Shown in pieces: positions 20,484 through 30,884 of a stretch of 64,000 nucleotides of DNA. The notes beneath the pieces are model-generated. The model saw nothing but the letters and a program-made list of their open reading frames with translations, ran no database searches and was not told the DNA's origin. The DNA lies in assembly GCA_028571685.1 (NCBI GenBank), contig CM053156.1:86121049-86185048 (forward strand), read 5' to 3'. The stretch's first letter is position 1, and every line of letters begins with the position of its first letter. The position numbers and the translations under genes are program-made. The stretch comes from Heterohyrax brucei. Its lineage: Eukaryota > Chordata > Mammalia > Hyracoidea > Procaviidae.

Positions 20484-20878
20484 AAAGTTAATCTTTTACT
20501 AATAGCAATGCCCTCTTTTGGGCTCAGATCTTCAGTAGCTTCTAGTTTGAGTGGATATTAAGGAATTCTAGACAAGGTTTAGTAGAATCAATTTCAACTT
20601 TAAGTGGTTCTGTACATGGAATGTGCCCTGTATCTGCAGAATTCTTTGTCTGTAATTTATGTGGCAATTTTGGAAAATATGATGTAATACTCTCATTTTT
20701 GATCAGAGACTGAGATTCTATTCTGCCCTGCCTTAAACAAAATAATTCAGGCTCTAAGGAATTGGGAATGTCTAAGAGCATCTCACTTTCATGAGAGGGA
20801 GTGATTTGATTCTTAAATTTTGATAAAATGGCTCTCTCAGTGAAATTTACTGGAGTAGTTTCACAAAGAAACAAGGAA
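20484..20878 (-). pseudogene. Retroviral pol segment upstream of RT
   Basis: A 110-codon open frame (20542-20874) that leads into the reverse transcriptase text after the RTE insertion. I recognise the last part as the usual lead-in to RT but not the first part. Confidence 0.5.
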
Positions 20879-20879
20879 T

Positions 20880-21075
20880 GTTGGTGACATTTTTGTTTTC
20901 CAACACTTTAAAAATGTCTCTTGCGGCAGATTTGTCCAGTGCAATGTATCGTCACCTAGGTTACTAGGTGCTTTCTGTGGCCTCCATTCATTCGAAATGG
21001 CCTAAGGTCAATTCTTTGAACAAGATGAAGTTCCAGCTGTTTCATGGCTATCGTTGGGGTCGTATCCCAGCGGGT
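20880..21075 (-). mobile_element. RTE LINE internal fragment
   Basis: Reverse-complement RTE text: 'ggtgacatttttgttttcca', 'gcggcagatttgtccagtgc' and 'tttcatggctatcgttgggg'. It marks the truncated edge of the retrovirus. Confidence 0.65.
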
Positions 21076-22219
21076 CTGTGATTTTGTGGCTCCCTGTCCC
21101 CACATTATCACCTTGCACCTGTTCTCGAGTGTGCTTCTTGTCGGTCAGGGGATCTTCAAGCACGTTCCCGGGCACTCAGAGAAAAGAGCGAGGAAGGACT
21201 GGTGCGTCACGGGGCCTGGCCCGCGGGCAGCTTCTCTTCACCCACCTGACCACGGTCAGGCAAAATCCATTCTACTTCCTTGGGCTGCAGTGAGGTCAGT
21301 TGAGATAAGGGGCAAAGGGGCTGCGGGGAGTGGAAGGTGCCATGCCCACTTAGGATATGGCTCTCAGCGTTGGGGACTTTCTTGGACAGCAGGATGGGGC
21401 CCAAGCACCCGGCAGCACTTGCAGCTTTCACCCGGAGACGTCTGCAACATCCACCTGGCAACACCCGCAGTGCTCACCTGAACACCTGCCCCTCCTAAGT
21501 GTAATACCACAAAGTGGGAGAACATCAGCTCCGCTACCCTGATACTTCTGTGACTGACAGAAATACCAAGAGACAAGTCAGTCACATAAAATGCAAAACA
21601 CAAGACAAGGTTTTATTTCATGTATGATGGGGAAGAGAAAAGAAAAACTAAAAAAATTCATGAATAAAGCCTAAGAAAAACAATGACACTTCAGTCATTC
21701 TCTTGTATGTAGAGACCTCCACACGCCTGCCCACCCCAAGACCGCTTCTCTAGAAGACAGTGATAGCCCACGGGATGGAGAGGCCAGCACCAGGTTTCCG
21801 GCCTGATATCCTAAGTTCTTAGAGTGAGGCAGGTAACCTGGCCACCCCCACTTTGCCTTGAAGTGCCCACAGTTTTCCCTGTTTCTGCAGGTGGCCCACC
21901 TGTGGACCTTCACAGCCATGCTATCTGATGCTTTGGCCCAGGAAACACATGGGCTCCCGGGGAGACAGACACTCACTCAGCAGAAAAGCCTCCTGGAGGG
22001 GACACAGGCATGGAGGCACACCGGGGAGCCAGTAAGTAAATGCGGCCTGTCGAGGTGGGGCTGCTGCGCAGCTGGAAGGCTCAGGCGCTCTGCAGCTGAG
22101 GACCCAGGACAGCAGCCACATGCGATACCCAGGGAAAGGACTGCTCGTGCAATTGTCCCTGAGTTACGGGAATGTCTATTTACAAAACTGGAAGCCACAT
22201 CAGCTGCTTTCCATCTGTC
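21076..22219. other. Unassigned; possible cryptic exon at 21891-22031
   Basis: No repeat recognised. A pyrimidine tract ending 'tgtttctgcag' (21890) and a donor-like 'A|GTAAGTAA' (after 22031) bracket 141 bases that are open in one plus frame. This is the only place where splice-like edges and an open frame coincide, and could easily be chance. Confidence 0.2.
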
Positions 22220-22615
22220 TGTCCACCTATGTATCCAGACATCTACCCACCTGTCTATCCACCATCCACTATCCACTCATCCTTCCTTCCTTCCATTCAT
22301 CTATTTATCCATCCACCCACAGATCATTCATACGTCTGTTCATCATCCGTCCATCCATCCATCAGTCCATCCATTGGTCCATCCACTCATCCTTCCTTCC
22401 TTTCTTTTATTTACCCATGCATCTATCCATTTTCCTTCCTTTTGTCTGTCTGTTCATCCACCCATTTCTCTGCCATCTATTCATCTACTCGTCCACCACA
22501 TCCTCTTCTCTCCACCCACCTGTCCACTCATCACTCATTAATTTATCTGTCTCCTTGCCCATTCTTCCTCCCTTTCTTATTTCTTCCCGTTCATCTGTCT
22601 AGTACCATCTCTTTG
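22220..22615 (+). repeat. Imperfect (CCAT/TCCA)n tetranucleotide tract
   Basis: About 395 bp of CCAT-, TCCA- and TTCC-type units with many variants. All the long 'Ser/His/Pro/Ile-rich' frames over it are translations of the repeat. Confidence 0.9.
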
Positions 22616-23460
22616 CGTTAATATCTCAGAGCATCTATTTTGACTCTCTGATACTTAAGGAACAAAAACCACAATAATCTGCCAGACACACCTGGAATCA
22701 AATCTCTAGAAACTGGGAACATTTTCTCTGAGCCGGTAAGACCAGAACCGAAAGCAGAGCTTCATGATGTGGGCTTTTCCAAGGATCTGACAGCAGACAA
22801 ATTGGGGGTCCATGGTATGTGATGCATCTGAGGGCTTTTAATATCATGCCCAACAGTATAAGCAAGAGAAAATACACAAAGATTGCTGTTTTGGGACATC
22901 CAGGAGACATCTTTTGGTATTCTATCTTTCCAAAATTGTTTTAGAAGTAAGGATGTCTGTGGTAGTCATGGTGGTTCAAAGCACAGACTTAGAAGTCAGA
23001 ATTTCTCAGTCTTCTGTAGGTTTGCATTTTCTAGATGTGTGCTTTTGAGCATGTGACTGACTTCTTCCAGCTTTGATTTCTTCATCTGTAAGAAGGGAAT
23101 CATACTTCTGTGCATTTATAGAATGCTATCCTAGTGATCTCTTTCTAGATGGGAGAGGAGAGGGCAGAGAAGAGGGGACAGGGAACTGTTAAGAGGACAC
23201 GACAAATACAGAATGGGAAGGAGGAGTGTGCTGTCACTGGGCTAACAGAGCAGAAGGATGTGCAGATAGGCTGGCATGCAAATTTAATTTAGATTGTGTA
23301 CTTTCACTTAATCATGATTTTTAAAAAAAGAAGAAAAGTAACAGTAAAGGAAGAATTAAAAAAAAGGGAATCATGGTTTTTGGATGAGAAAAGAAAAGAA
23401 ATGGGAGAATTTAGGACAGCACCTGGTATAAAGCACGTTCTTAGACAAACCACTGTGAAG
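22616..23460. other. Unassigned, with a MIR
   Basis: A probable plus-strand MIR lies at 22985-23115 ('gtgtgcttttgagcatgtga', 'tttgatttcttcatctgtaa'). The rest is unassigned, with a purine-rich stretch at 23145-23230. Confidence 0.45.
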
Positions 23461-23474
23461 ATACCGAAGACAAA

Positions 23475-23775
23475 GATGATGATGGTGGTGGTGATGAAGA
23501 CGGTGGTGACGCTGGTGATGGTGACGACGGTGACGCTGGTGGGGGTGGGGGTGGAAGACAGTGGTGGGTGGCGGTGATGGTGGTCACTGATGACGGTGAT
23601 GGTGACGATGTTGACGGTGATGCCGGTGACGCTGGTGATGCCAGTGATGCCGCTTGGGGTAGGAGCGGTGATGGTGAGAATGAAGATACGAATGAGGTGA
23701 AGGGGGTGGTGGCTGTGGTGGTGACAGTTACAGTGGTGACAACAATGCCTTTGCTTGTGTTGATGGGATGACATG
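23475..23775 (+). repeat. GGTGAT/GGTGAC-rich simple repeat
   Basis: A 300-bp tract built of GTGATGGTGAC-like units with decay, strongly purine plus T on this strand. It produces His/Val/Thr-rich frames that are not genes. Confidence 0.9.
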
Positions 23776-24584
23776 GTTACCACACTCACCCTCAGTCTTC
23801 TCAGTGACTATAGTTACACGTGACAGCCAATGAGGTGAATTTTTATCACATGCAGAGCAACCATCCTGATGACTTTAGAAGATCTCTGGGACACGGCAGT
23901 CGTAAGGATCGAGGCAAGGAGTCTGCATTTCCATGTAGGACGTGTCATCTTGAGCTCCTGCGTGCTCTCTCCAGCAGTCATTTCCCAAGCAGCCCCTCTC
24001 TCCCCTCTCCCCACCGCATGGAGCGGTTTTATCCTGAGTCTCCTGGTTTGAAAGTTTCCCAAAACACGGTTAACCTTCAACAGAGCAAAAGTGTCAGCTT
24101 GTGGCTGCAGGAAGACACCCACGGCTTGGGGGTTGGGAGCTGAGATGATTAAGTCATGAACTTACAACTCCCCATCAGAACCCGGCTAGTTTTTTCTCTT
24201 CCTTCTTGGCTTGTTGCTTGTGGTGAGGAGGCGGGGAGGGAACTGGTTTGTCCCGAGCAGAGAGAGAAGGAAAGCAAAACATTCTTCACTGGAGAAAAGA
24301 AGCTAGTCTGCAGGCCTTTGATTTTTTAAATTTCTTTTTTCAGCAGTCAAGTGTTATAGAGTGCTTTAGCCACCAAGGATAGCGTCTACCAGGTGACATG
24401 TCCCTTCTGGGGATGCTTGTCCTCAGCCACCCCTGGCTTCTCTGGCAACAGTGTGGCTCCACTGTTTGGGGGAGGTCTTGATAGAAACCACTTCTGCCAT
24501 CTTTTTGTGTGATCATCATGGCAGACGCGAGCTAAGGTTTCTGTGTACGATCTCATTCCCTCCCCCAAAGCTCTGTGAGGCAAG
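23776..24584. other. No feature recognised
   Basis: About 800 bp without assignable repeats. Short open frames on both strands look random. Confidence 0.4.
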
Positions 24585-24705
24585 TGTGAGCGCATCTTAC
24601 GGATGAGGCAGTGGGAGGCTCAGGGAGGTAAAAGGTGAAAGGATTTCTCCAAGGCGCAGAGTCAGGGCTCAGGCCAGGATTCAAGCCCCCGACTTTGCCG
24701 GGATC
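24585..24705 (-). mobile_element. MIR fragment
   Basis: Reverse MIR text 'ttacggatgaggcagtggga', 'ggattcaagcccccgac'. Confidence 0.65.
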
Positions 24706-24889
24706 GGACCTGGGCTCTGGGCTCCTCTGCATTTTCCCTGGTGCTCCCCAAACAAAGACATGAGCCCTGGACTTGGTTCAGCCTTGATGCTGAGCCCTGC
24801 GTGGGGCTGGCCCACCATGGATACTCGCTGGTCCTGCTGGTCCTCTCTGAGTCTGTGGGAGCTGTTCTGCTGAAGAATAAGCCTGGGGA

Positions 24890-25365
24890 ATTGTCTGTTG
24901 TCTGGTGCTGCTGTGATAGGAATACCACAGAAAAGAGAAATTCATTTTTTCACAGTTTAGGAGACCTTAAGTCTGAATTCAGAGCTCTGGCTGTAAAAGA
25001 AGACTCTCTACCTGCTCTAGAGGAAGGTCCTTGGCAATCACACAGTACACATCTTCTTCATTCACTTGCTTGCTTAATCTTTTATATGTCAAGAGATTGT
25101 TTTAAAACACACACCACATTAATAGTGCCTCATCAACACGACAAAAAAACCCAGTCCCAAATGGGATTACCACCACAGGTATAGAGGTTAGGATTTCTGA
25201 CAAGTGTTTTTTAGGGTTGCAATTTAATCCATAACTGGGCACAGGTTTGTTCAGATGGGTGATCAGGAATGGCTTGATCAAGCCTCCAATGACTGCCTCC
25301 CCACCATTCGTGGGCTCCTCTTCGATTTTCTCCACTTGTGTCTAGGAGCCACACCCCACAGTCTG
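24890..25365 (-). mobile_element. MaLR-like LTR, antisense
   Basis: Starts 'gctgctgtgataggaatacc' and 'tcattttttcacagtttagg', the reverse-complement end of this LTR group, and ends near 'agggttgcaatttaatccat', its reverse-complement start. Confidence 0.55.
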
Positions 25366-25414
25366 CTCTGTAACTTTCAGTGTCACTTCAGGAGCATCAG
25401 CGAGGTGACAGAAC

Positions 25415-25500
25415 GCAAGCAAGACTCAGAGTAAATCAGACCCAAGTTCAAATCCTATTTGCCCTGCCCTGGCTTTGTGACCTTGGGCAGGTGAGTCGGC
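25415..25500 (+). mobile_element. MIR fragment
   Basis: 'cccaagttcaaatcctattt ... ggctttgtgaccttgggcag' is typical MIR core text. Confidence 0.65.
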
Positions 25501-25566
25501 AGGGTTTGAGAGAATTGAGTTGTAAATGTGTCCATTCCTTGGAAAGCTGCCAGCCTCCCCGTCACT

Positions 25567-25732
25567 CAGAAACCCTGGTGGCACAGTGGTTAAGTGCTAC
25601 ATCTGCTAACCACAAGGTCAGTGGTTCAGATCCTCCAGGTGCACCTTGAAAACTCTATGGAGCAGTTCTACTGTGACTTCTAGGGATGCTATGAGTTGGA
25701 CGCGACAAGACAGCAGTGGGTTTGGTTTTGGA
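25567..25732 (+). mobile_element. AfroSINE, short form
   Basis: Head 'gaaaccctggtggcacagtg', B-box region 'gtcagtggttcagatcc', tail 'tatgagttggacgcgacaag', ending 'gggtttggttttgg'. A well-kept copy. Confidence 0.92.
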
Positions 25733-25734
25733 CT

Positions 25735-26044
25735 TTCCCCCTCAGAACAACAAGGAAAAGACAGGAAGTGCAGGAGACACACAAAAAGCGCAAATACATG
25801 GTCCTGGAATTGCTGATACAGCTACATAGAAAAAAGAACAAATGGACCTTGGAATTTGCCTCGGGCCTGAGTTTGCCAACATCTCCTTCCCCAACACCCT
25901 AGGCTAGGAGGAAAGGGATCTGCTTTGAAGGGTCATTTTGCATCCACTTGGGAAATAAGCTGGAGAGCTTCCCTGGCTCCTGGCCTTGTTCTTCCCACCC
26001 CACGGTGCTCTTTCACCCTGACTCCTGCCTGAGGCCAGCCAGCA
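25735..26044. other. No feature recognised
   Basis: Unassigned, purine-rich on its left side. Confidence 0.4.
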
Positions 26045-26165
26045 GCTGCCCGATTTTCAGATGGAGAAATCGAGGCTGAAGGAGGCAGAATCTTTGTGCG
26101 AGCTGGTATGTGCATAACTAAGTGAATACCCGGATTCGAATCTTTACCTCTAAACCCTACTCTAC
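26045..26165 (-). mobile_element. MIR fragment
   Basis: 'ttttcagatggagaaatcga' and 'cccggattcgaatctttacc' are reverse MIR core text. Confidence 0.6.
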
Positions 26166-27020
26166 TTCCGCGTTTTGCGGATGCACAAACAGCCAAGTCC
26201 CTGTGCTCAGTGCCAAATAGCCCTTCCTGACTGCTGAATCTCAGAGTTCCTGGAACCCTGCTGCTGACCGCTTCCTGTTCCTCTCCCTAGAAGTTTCCAC
26301 ATAAAAGTTTAGAGAGCAGCCAAAAGGAGAGCCTGCAACGAGTGGTGCATTCCTCACTACGTGTTTGTCGTGAGGCATGTGGCGTTTGTTTCCGTGTTGA
26401 AGCCTGGTTCACCTAACGTTTGCTTCAGCTCTGCCGATCCAAGCACAAGAAGCCAACTCCCCAGGCCCTGAGATGTCAGTTTAAGTGTTAATTATATTTT
26501 CATATCTGCCTATAAACTCCTGTTTGGGAGAGCTGGAGTGTTCTTAAAATAAATGGCAATATAAAATTGAAAACAGCTAGCATTCCTGGATCAATTTTCA
26601 CGTCTTAGAACTCTGAAGCATAATTCATTCCTTCCTCTCACGGGGGCTTGGGGGGTGGGGGTGGGGGCGCAGCTTCACGCTTGCTGTGTAATTTCGTGAG
26701 GAGCGAATCAGTAATCTGCAGCGTCTCTGTGTCTCCTCACCCCTCGCAGCCCTTAAATAAAGCAAGAAATGCCAAGTCTCCCCACTTTATGAAACCGTGT
26801 GGGCAAAGAAAGTGCAGGCAAGATGTATAATTTATTTTGTGAGGTGGAGAGATGACTGCGAAGAATCCAACCTGTAATTGAGGGGATAATATCCCCCGTT
26901 ACCCGGAGCGCTGGCTGTCTGCGCGTGGGGCGGCAGGCGGCTCTGAGCTCCCCAGTGTTGGCGTGTCACACCCGGGGGCACGTGGCTAAGAGCATGCCTG
27001 AGCTGCCGTGCTTCTCGGAA
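26166..27020. other. Repeat-poor, AT-rich stretch
   Basis: No repeat recognised in 850 bp, unusual here. 26475-26620 is AT-rich with homeodomain-like TTAATTA and 'taattcattc'. A G-run region lies at 26641-26670 and further AT-rich text at 26750-26900. Candidate conserved non-coding DNA, unproven. Confidence 0.3.
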
Positions 27021-27257
27021 CAGGGTTTTCTTTAAATACATACGCGTTTCAATGGACACGCAACGTGCGTACAGTTAAGTGCACAAGTTTTAAAAATCCA
27101 GCCAGTTGGCGTAGTTTTACACACGCACGTACCTGCCTAACCCTCAGTTGGTGGGGACGGACAGCCTCTTCAGCTCCCAGAGTTCTCTCGTGTCCCCCAC
27201 CCCTGCAGTCAATACCCTCTGCCCAGACAACTGCTGTCTGGACTTTGGTCCCCAAGT

Positions 27258-27425
27258 TGTTGCTGTCTGCTGTCCTCCAGCTGGTTCTGACTCAGGGTGA
27301 CCTGAGGGACAACCGAGCCCAACACTGCCGGACCCTGAATCATCGCGTCATTGCCAGGACCCACAAGTCAGTAGCCAGGACTTTCTTCCTTGTCTGACTC
27401 AGTCTGGAAGCCCCACTGAGACCTG
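27258..27425 (-). mobile_element. RTE 3' end fused to an AfroSINE piece
   Basis: 27258-27355 is the RTE terminus ('gttgttgctgtctgctgtcc', 'aacaccgcc...'-like text). 27360-27425 resembles the middle of an antisense long-form SINE. The join is unclear. Confidence 0.5.
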
Positions 27426-27527
27426 TTCAGGGTTAGACACACCATCACCCCTCTGACAGATGAGGGGTGGCTGTGTGTGAGGGGCACTGGCCAGGACTCC
27501 CACCCAGGTCTCCCACATGTTGTGGTG

Positions 27528-28125
27528 TTGTCGTTGGGTGCTGTGAAGTTGCTTCTGACCTACTGTGATGCTGTGTGCAACAGAACCCAACACCGCCTGC
27601 TCCGGAACCACCCTTGCGACCGCTGCTGCGTGTGGCTGCGTCTGCCCCTCGTGGAGCCACACTGTGACGCGTGTGCCCCTCGTGGCAGCCACTCTGTTGA
27701 CCCGCCTTGTTGAGGGTCTTCCTCTTTTTCAGCAGCCTCTATTTTACCCAGCGTGACGTCCGTCTCCACACACTGGCACCTCCTAATAACACGTCCAAAG
27801 TCCGGGAGGCTGTCTCACCATCTCTGCTTCTCAGGTGTACTCTGGCTGTAAGTCTTCCAAGACAGAGTTGTTCCCTCTTCCAGCAGCCCAGGGTGTACTC
27901 AGTATTCTTCATCAGCCACAATTCAAGGGCATCATTTCTGGGGCCTTCCTTCATCAGTGGCCAAATCTTACACGATTCTGGGGTGAGGGAACACCACGGG
28001 GTAGGTCAGGCCCACATTTGTCCTTAAAGCGGCGTCTTTCCTCGTTAACGTTTCAAAGAGGTCTTTTGTAGTTGGTTTGCCCAGTGCGGTGGGAAATGGA
28101 TCTCCCACGTGGAAGGTGAGAATCC
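27528..28125 (-). mobile_element. RTE LINE fragment
   Basis: About 600 bp from the 3' terminus ('gttgtcgttgggtgctgtga') to RT-side text ('ggtcttttgtagttggtttg'). At 27635-27690 'gtgtgcccctcgtgg'-type text is partly duplicated, a local tandem event. Confidence 0.8.
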
Positions 28126-28430
28126 CACATGGAGCTACTGCTGCCCTGTGGACGAGTGCTTCTCTTTCTGAGCTCCACGGAAACGGACTCACAGGAGGTG
28201 TGTGTGATCCCTGGTGCCACTCCCAGTGGTCATCGCCTCTCCGAGGCTCATCAGAGTTCTTGCACACGGTGGGCATTTGTTCCTTTTTATGGCTGCATAG
28301 TATTCCAGCACGCGAGTACACAGTGTACTTGCCCTCTCTGCCACAGATGGGCACTGTGTGGGTTATTATGAGTTGTGGTGCTGTGGCATCATAGTGTGGC
28401 TGCCTTCCAGTATGCCCCAGCCATGTGCAC

Positions 28431-29190
28431 ACACATGCGTGCCTGAGTCCTTACCAACCCGCTCGGTTTCTATTTCCTTCTCCCTTTCCACTGACCCAGG
28501 GCCCATGAGACCAGGCACCCTCGACGTCTGCCTGGGAGCCTCTGGCCTCCTGCCTTCAGGAGGTGAGCTCACCATTTCTGCACTGCTGGCTTCTGGCTCT
28601 GCGACCGCTGTCAGGTCTGCAAGTTCCCGGGAGACTTTGCTTCCTTCCCCGGCTCCTGGCAGCACGCTGCCTTTATTCTGAGTTAACTACTAGACCTAAT
28701 TAAATGGCACCGTTCCTTGAGTGGGTGATTTCCTTCCCATCTGAATACAAATTAGATTCCCATGCTGTTAGCATTCAGGGCAGGTGTTCGGGATCAACCT
28801 CATTCACAGCTCATAGGCCAAGGCGACTCAGACCCAGTCACACACCTTCTGGCCATTGGGAGGCGACTCACAGGGATCTTTTCTAGCTGACTGAGCTTTT
28901 GAGCACCTGAAAGAGAAAGTGTGCAAGCCACAACAACTGTTGAGAGGCAGGCAGGTGGCTGGGTTGGTGGGGGAAGGTCCACGGCCAACGGAAATGGTGG
29001 GCCCCGTAGGTTTGCTATTTCACACAATCCTTGCTTGCAGATGACTTGAAATCCTCTTTATTTCTTTTCTTTAGTGGCTGCATTCAGCAAATACTGACCC
29101 AGAGCCTTCCCTGGGCCAGGCATGGCCCAGAGTCCCGGGCTGGTCACTCCGTGTGGTGGCGGGCATGCAAAGGCCTGCATCACACGGCTG
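28431..29190. other. No feature recognised
   Basis: Unassigned, with one AT-rich island (28680-28770, 'cctaattaaatggcaccgtt') that has the look of unique conserved sequence; no supporting evidence beyond composition. Confidence 0.3.
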
Positions 29191-29191
29191 C

Positions 29192-29392
29192 TGTTGCTGT
29201 TGTTGGGTGCTGCTGAGTCGATTCTAGCTTTCCAGTGACCCAGATGACGGGGAGGAACTGCCCCGTTGTGTTCTGGCCTGTCGTCCTCACGGACCAGACG
29301 CCCGTGTCTCCCCACCTTGGAGCCCCTGGGCACGTCTGGACTGCCAGCCTTTTGGTTGACCGCTGAGCACTTGACCGCAGTGCCACCAAGAC
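29192..29392 (-). mobile_element. AfroSINE, long form
   Basis: Tail 'gctgctgagtcgattctagc', middle block 'ggaccagacgcccgtgtctc', head 'cttgaccgcagtgccaccaa'. GC-rich variant. Confidence 0.75.
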
Positions 29393-29694
29393 TGCTTTCG
29401 TCTTTGACAGTCGTCTCATTTTTGTGTGATCTCCTAATGGCTTCATATAGTATCCCTTTCTTGTGAGGAGCAGACTCATTTCTTGGGAAAAAAAAAAAAC
29501 GGCCAGAGTGGTTGGGCCACCAGTGATAAAAATGTATGTTTCTGAAGCTTTGGTGACGCTTGGGGGATTCAAGCTCAGTATTTTGAGCCTTGGCGGGGAG
29601 GTAGGTGGACCTCCTTTCAAATCCTGGGTGAGAAGTTGATGAGGTGTCTGATCTTGAACACGCTGCTTATGTCTCTGAGCCTTCGTTTCTCCTC

Positions 29695-30245
29695 GGTGTT
29701 GATGCTGCTCTCGTGTGCTGTGGGTCTGACTCACAGCGCGCCTACAACACCGAGGAGAACTGCCCCGTAGGGTTTCCTATGCTGCAGTTTTCACGGGTAA
29801 CAGCAGAGGACAGCGCCTACTCCATGGGCTGCCGGATGAAGGAGGAAATCTGTCTTAGAAGAAGCACAGCCAGAAGGCGCTCAGAAGCAAGGATGGACAG
29901 ACTACGTGTCACATACTTTGGACATGTTGTTAGCAGGGATCAGTCCTTGCAGAAGGACATCAGACTCGGTGAAGCGGAGGGACAGTGAAAGAGAAGAAGG
30001 CCCTCAACGAGGTGGACACAGAGGCTGCCGCATGGGCTCAGAGACAGCCGTGATTGTGGGCACCATGCAGGACTGGGCAGTGTTTCCCTCTGTTGTATAT
30101 GGGGTTGTTATGAGTTGGGACTGATGCCATGCCACCCAATGACAACGAGTCTTTATGGGAGCAGACTACCACGTGTTTTCCTTGAGGAGCCAGTGACGTG
30201 GCTCTTGGGAGCATCAAGACTCCTGGTTTCAAGCCACAGTAACCG
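29695..30245 (-). mobile_element. AfroSINE, long form, split by an RTE
   Basis: Left part 29695-29815 (tail to 'gttttcacgggtaacagca') and right part 30150-30245 ('tctttatgggagcagactac' to the head). The overlapping text at the two edges is a roughly 17-bp target duplication, so the RTE between them is a clean insertion. Confidence 0.75.
29816..30149 (+). mobile_element. RTE LINE 3' fragment inside an AfroSINE
   Basis: Starts 'ctccatgggctgccggatga', includes 'catactttggacatgttgtt' and 'gggcagtgtttccctctgtt', ends 'ccacccaatgacaacgagt'. 5'-truncated and antisense to the SINE it interrupts. Confidence 0.85.
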
Positions 30246-30249
30246 CCCC

Positions 30250-30665
30250 AAGCTAGCTCAAGCAAGAAAAGGGCTTTACTGGTGCATGTAACTGGGTTAA
30301 GCTTCGGGTATGGCTAGATCAAGGCCTCCAGTGACATGACTACAGCCCAGCGTCTCTCCTTTGCCCCGTCTCTGACCTCTGCTTCTCTCCAGGTTGGTCT
30401 CAGCCTCAGTGCAGCTCTCCCCTCCTGGCAGTGAGACGGCTGGCAGAGTCTCCGAGAAGCTGCCTAACCCCCAGTTACCCTAGTTGTTCAGAAGTTCTGA
30501 GAGTATCAGTAGGCATCGTGGAGAAGTCTCACTGGCCTGTTTTGAGTGATGGGCACACCACTCGCTGTGGCTGGAGGGGTCCAGTGTTCTGATTGGCAAG
30601 GTCTCACTTAGGGTCAGCTGTGGCCCCAGGCCCACTCCCCAAAGGACAATCAGGTGCTGTTCCCA
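30250..30665. mobile_element. Ancient mammal-wide repeat, family not assigned
   Basis: Text such as 'aagggctttactggtgcatg', 'gtatggctagatcaaggcct' and 'tgttctgattggcaaggtct' is that of an old LTR/MER repeat common in mammals. I do not name it. Confidence 0.4.
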
Positions 30666-30667
30666 GA

Positions 30668-30882
30668 CAAAGCGGAGCCCTGGCGGTGCAGAGGTTAAAG
30701 TACTTGGCTGGCATCTTAAAGCGTGTTGGTTAGAACCCACTAGCTGCTCCCAGCAAGAAAGGCGTGGTGGTCTGCTTCCATGGAGATTCACAGTCCTGGA
30801 GACTCTATGGGGCAGCTCTTCTCTGTCCTATACGGTTGCTGTGAATTGGAATTGAATGGAGGGCAACGAGTTTGGTTTTTCA
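30668..30882 (+). mobile_element. AfroSINE, long form
   Basis: Head 'gagccctggcggtgcagagg', middle 'gcgtggtggtctgcttccat', tail 'gaattggaattgaatggagg', end 'gagtttggtttt'. Confidence 0.9.
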
Positions 30883-30884
30883 CC

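Larger units (their letters stand above)
14960..20878 (-). mobile_element. Decayed endogenous retrovirus, antisense (3' LTR, env and pol remnants)
   Basis: Read on the minus strand: a pre-RT segment (20484-20878), reverse transcriptase (about 19556-20105), RNase H and integrase debris (about 18000-18985), env-like debris (about 16226-17330), a polypurine tract and a 3' LTR. gag and the 5' LTR are absent; the left part of the virus stops where an RTE fragment begins at 20880. Pol text suits a gamma/class I-like retrovirus, but I cannot name the group. Every gene has stops and frameshifts and none is functional. Later insertions inside it are a MaLR LTR (15294-15858), a 35-bp SINE tail (17460-17494), a mariner (18989-19547) and an RTE (20110-20480). 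Confidence 0.75.
27022..28430 (-). mobile_element. Ancient L1M, antisense, split by RTE copies
   Basis: Left part 27022-27257 ('gtgcgtacagttaagtgcac') and right part 28130-28430 ('cctttttatggctgcatagt', 'attccagcacgcgagtac') are reverse-complement old L1, GC-enriched by mutation. Separated by 27258-28125. Confidence 0.6.

Noticed and set aside
21858-22541. 227-codon plus-strand frame
   Set aside because: Its second half is the CCAT tetranucleotide tract and the first half has no known protein text; only the splice-like edges were kept as a low-rated observation.
23304-23789. 161-codon His/Val/Thr-rich minus-strand frame
   Set aside because: Translation of the GGTGAT-type simple repeat.
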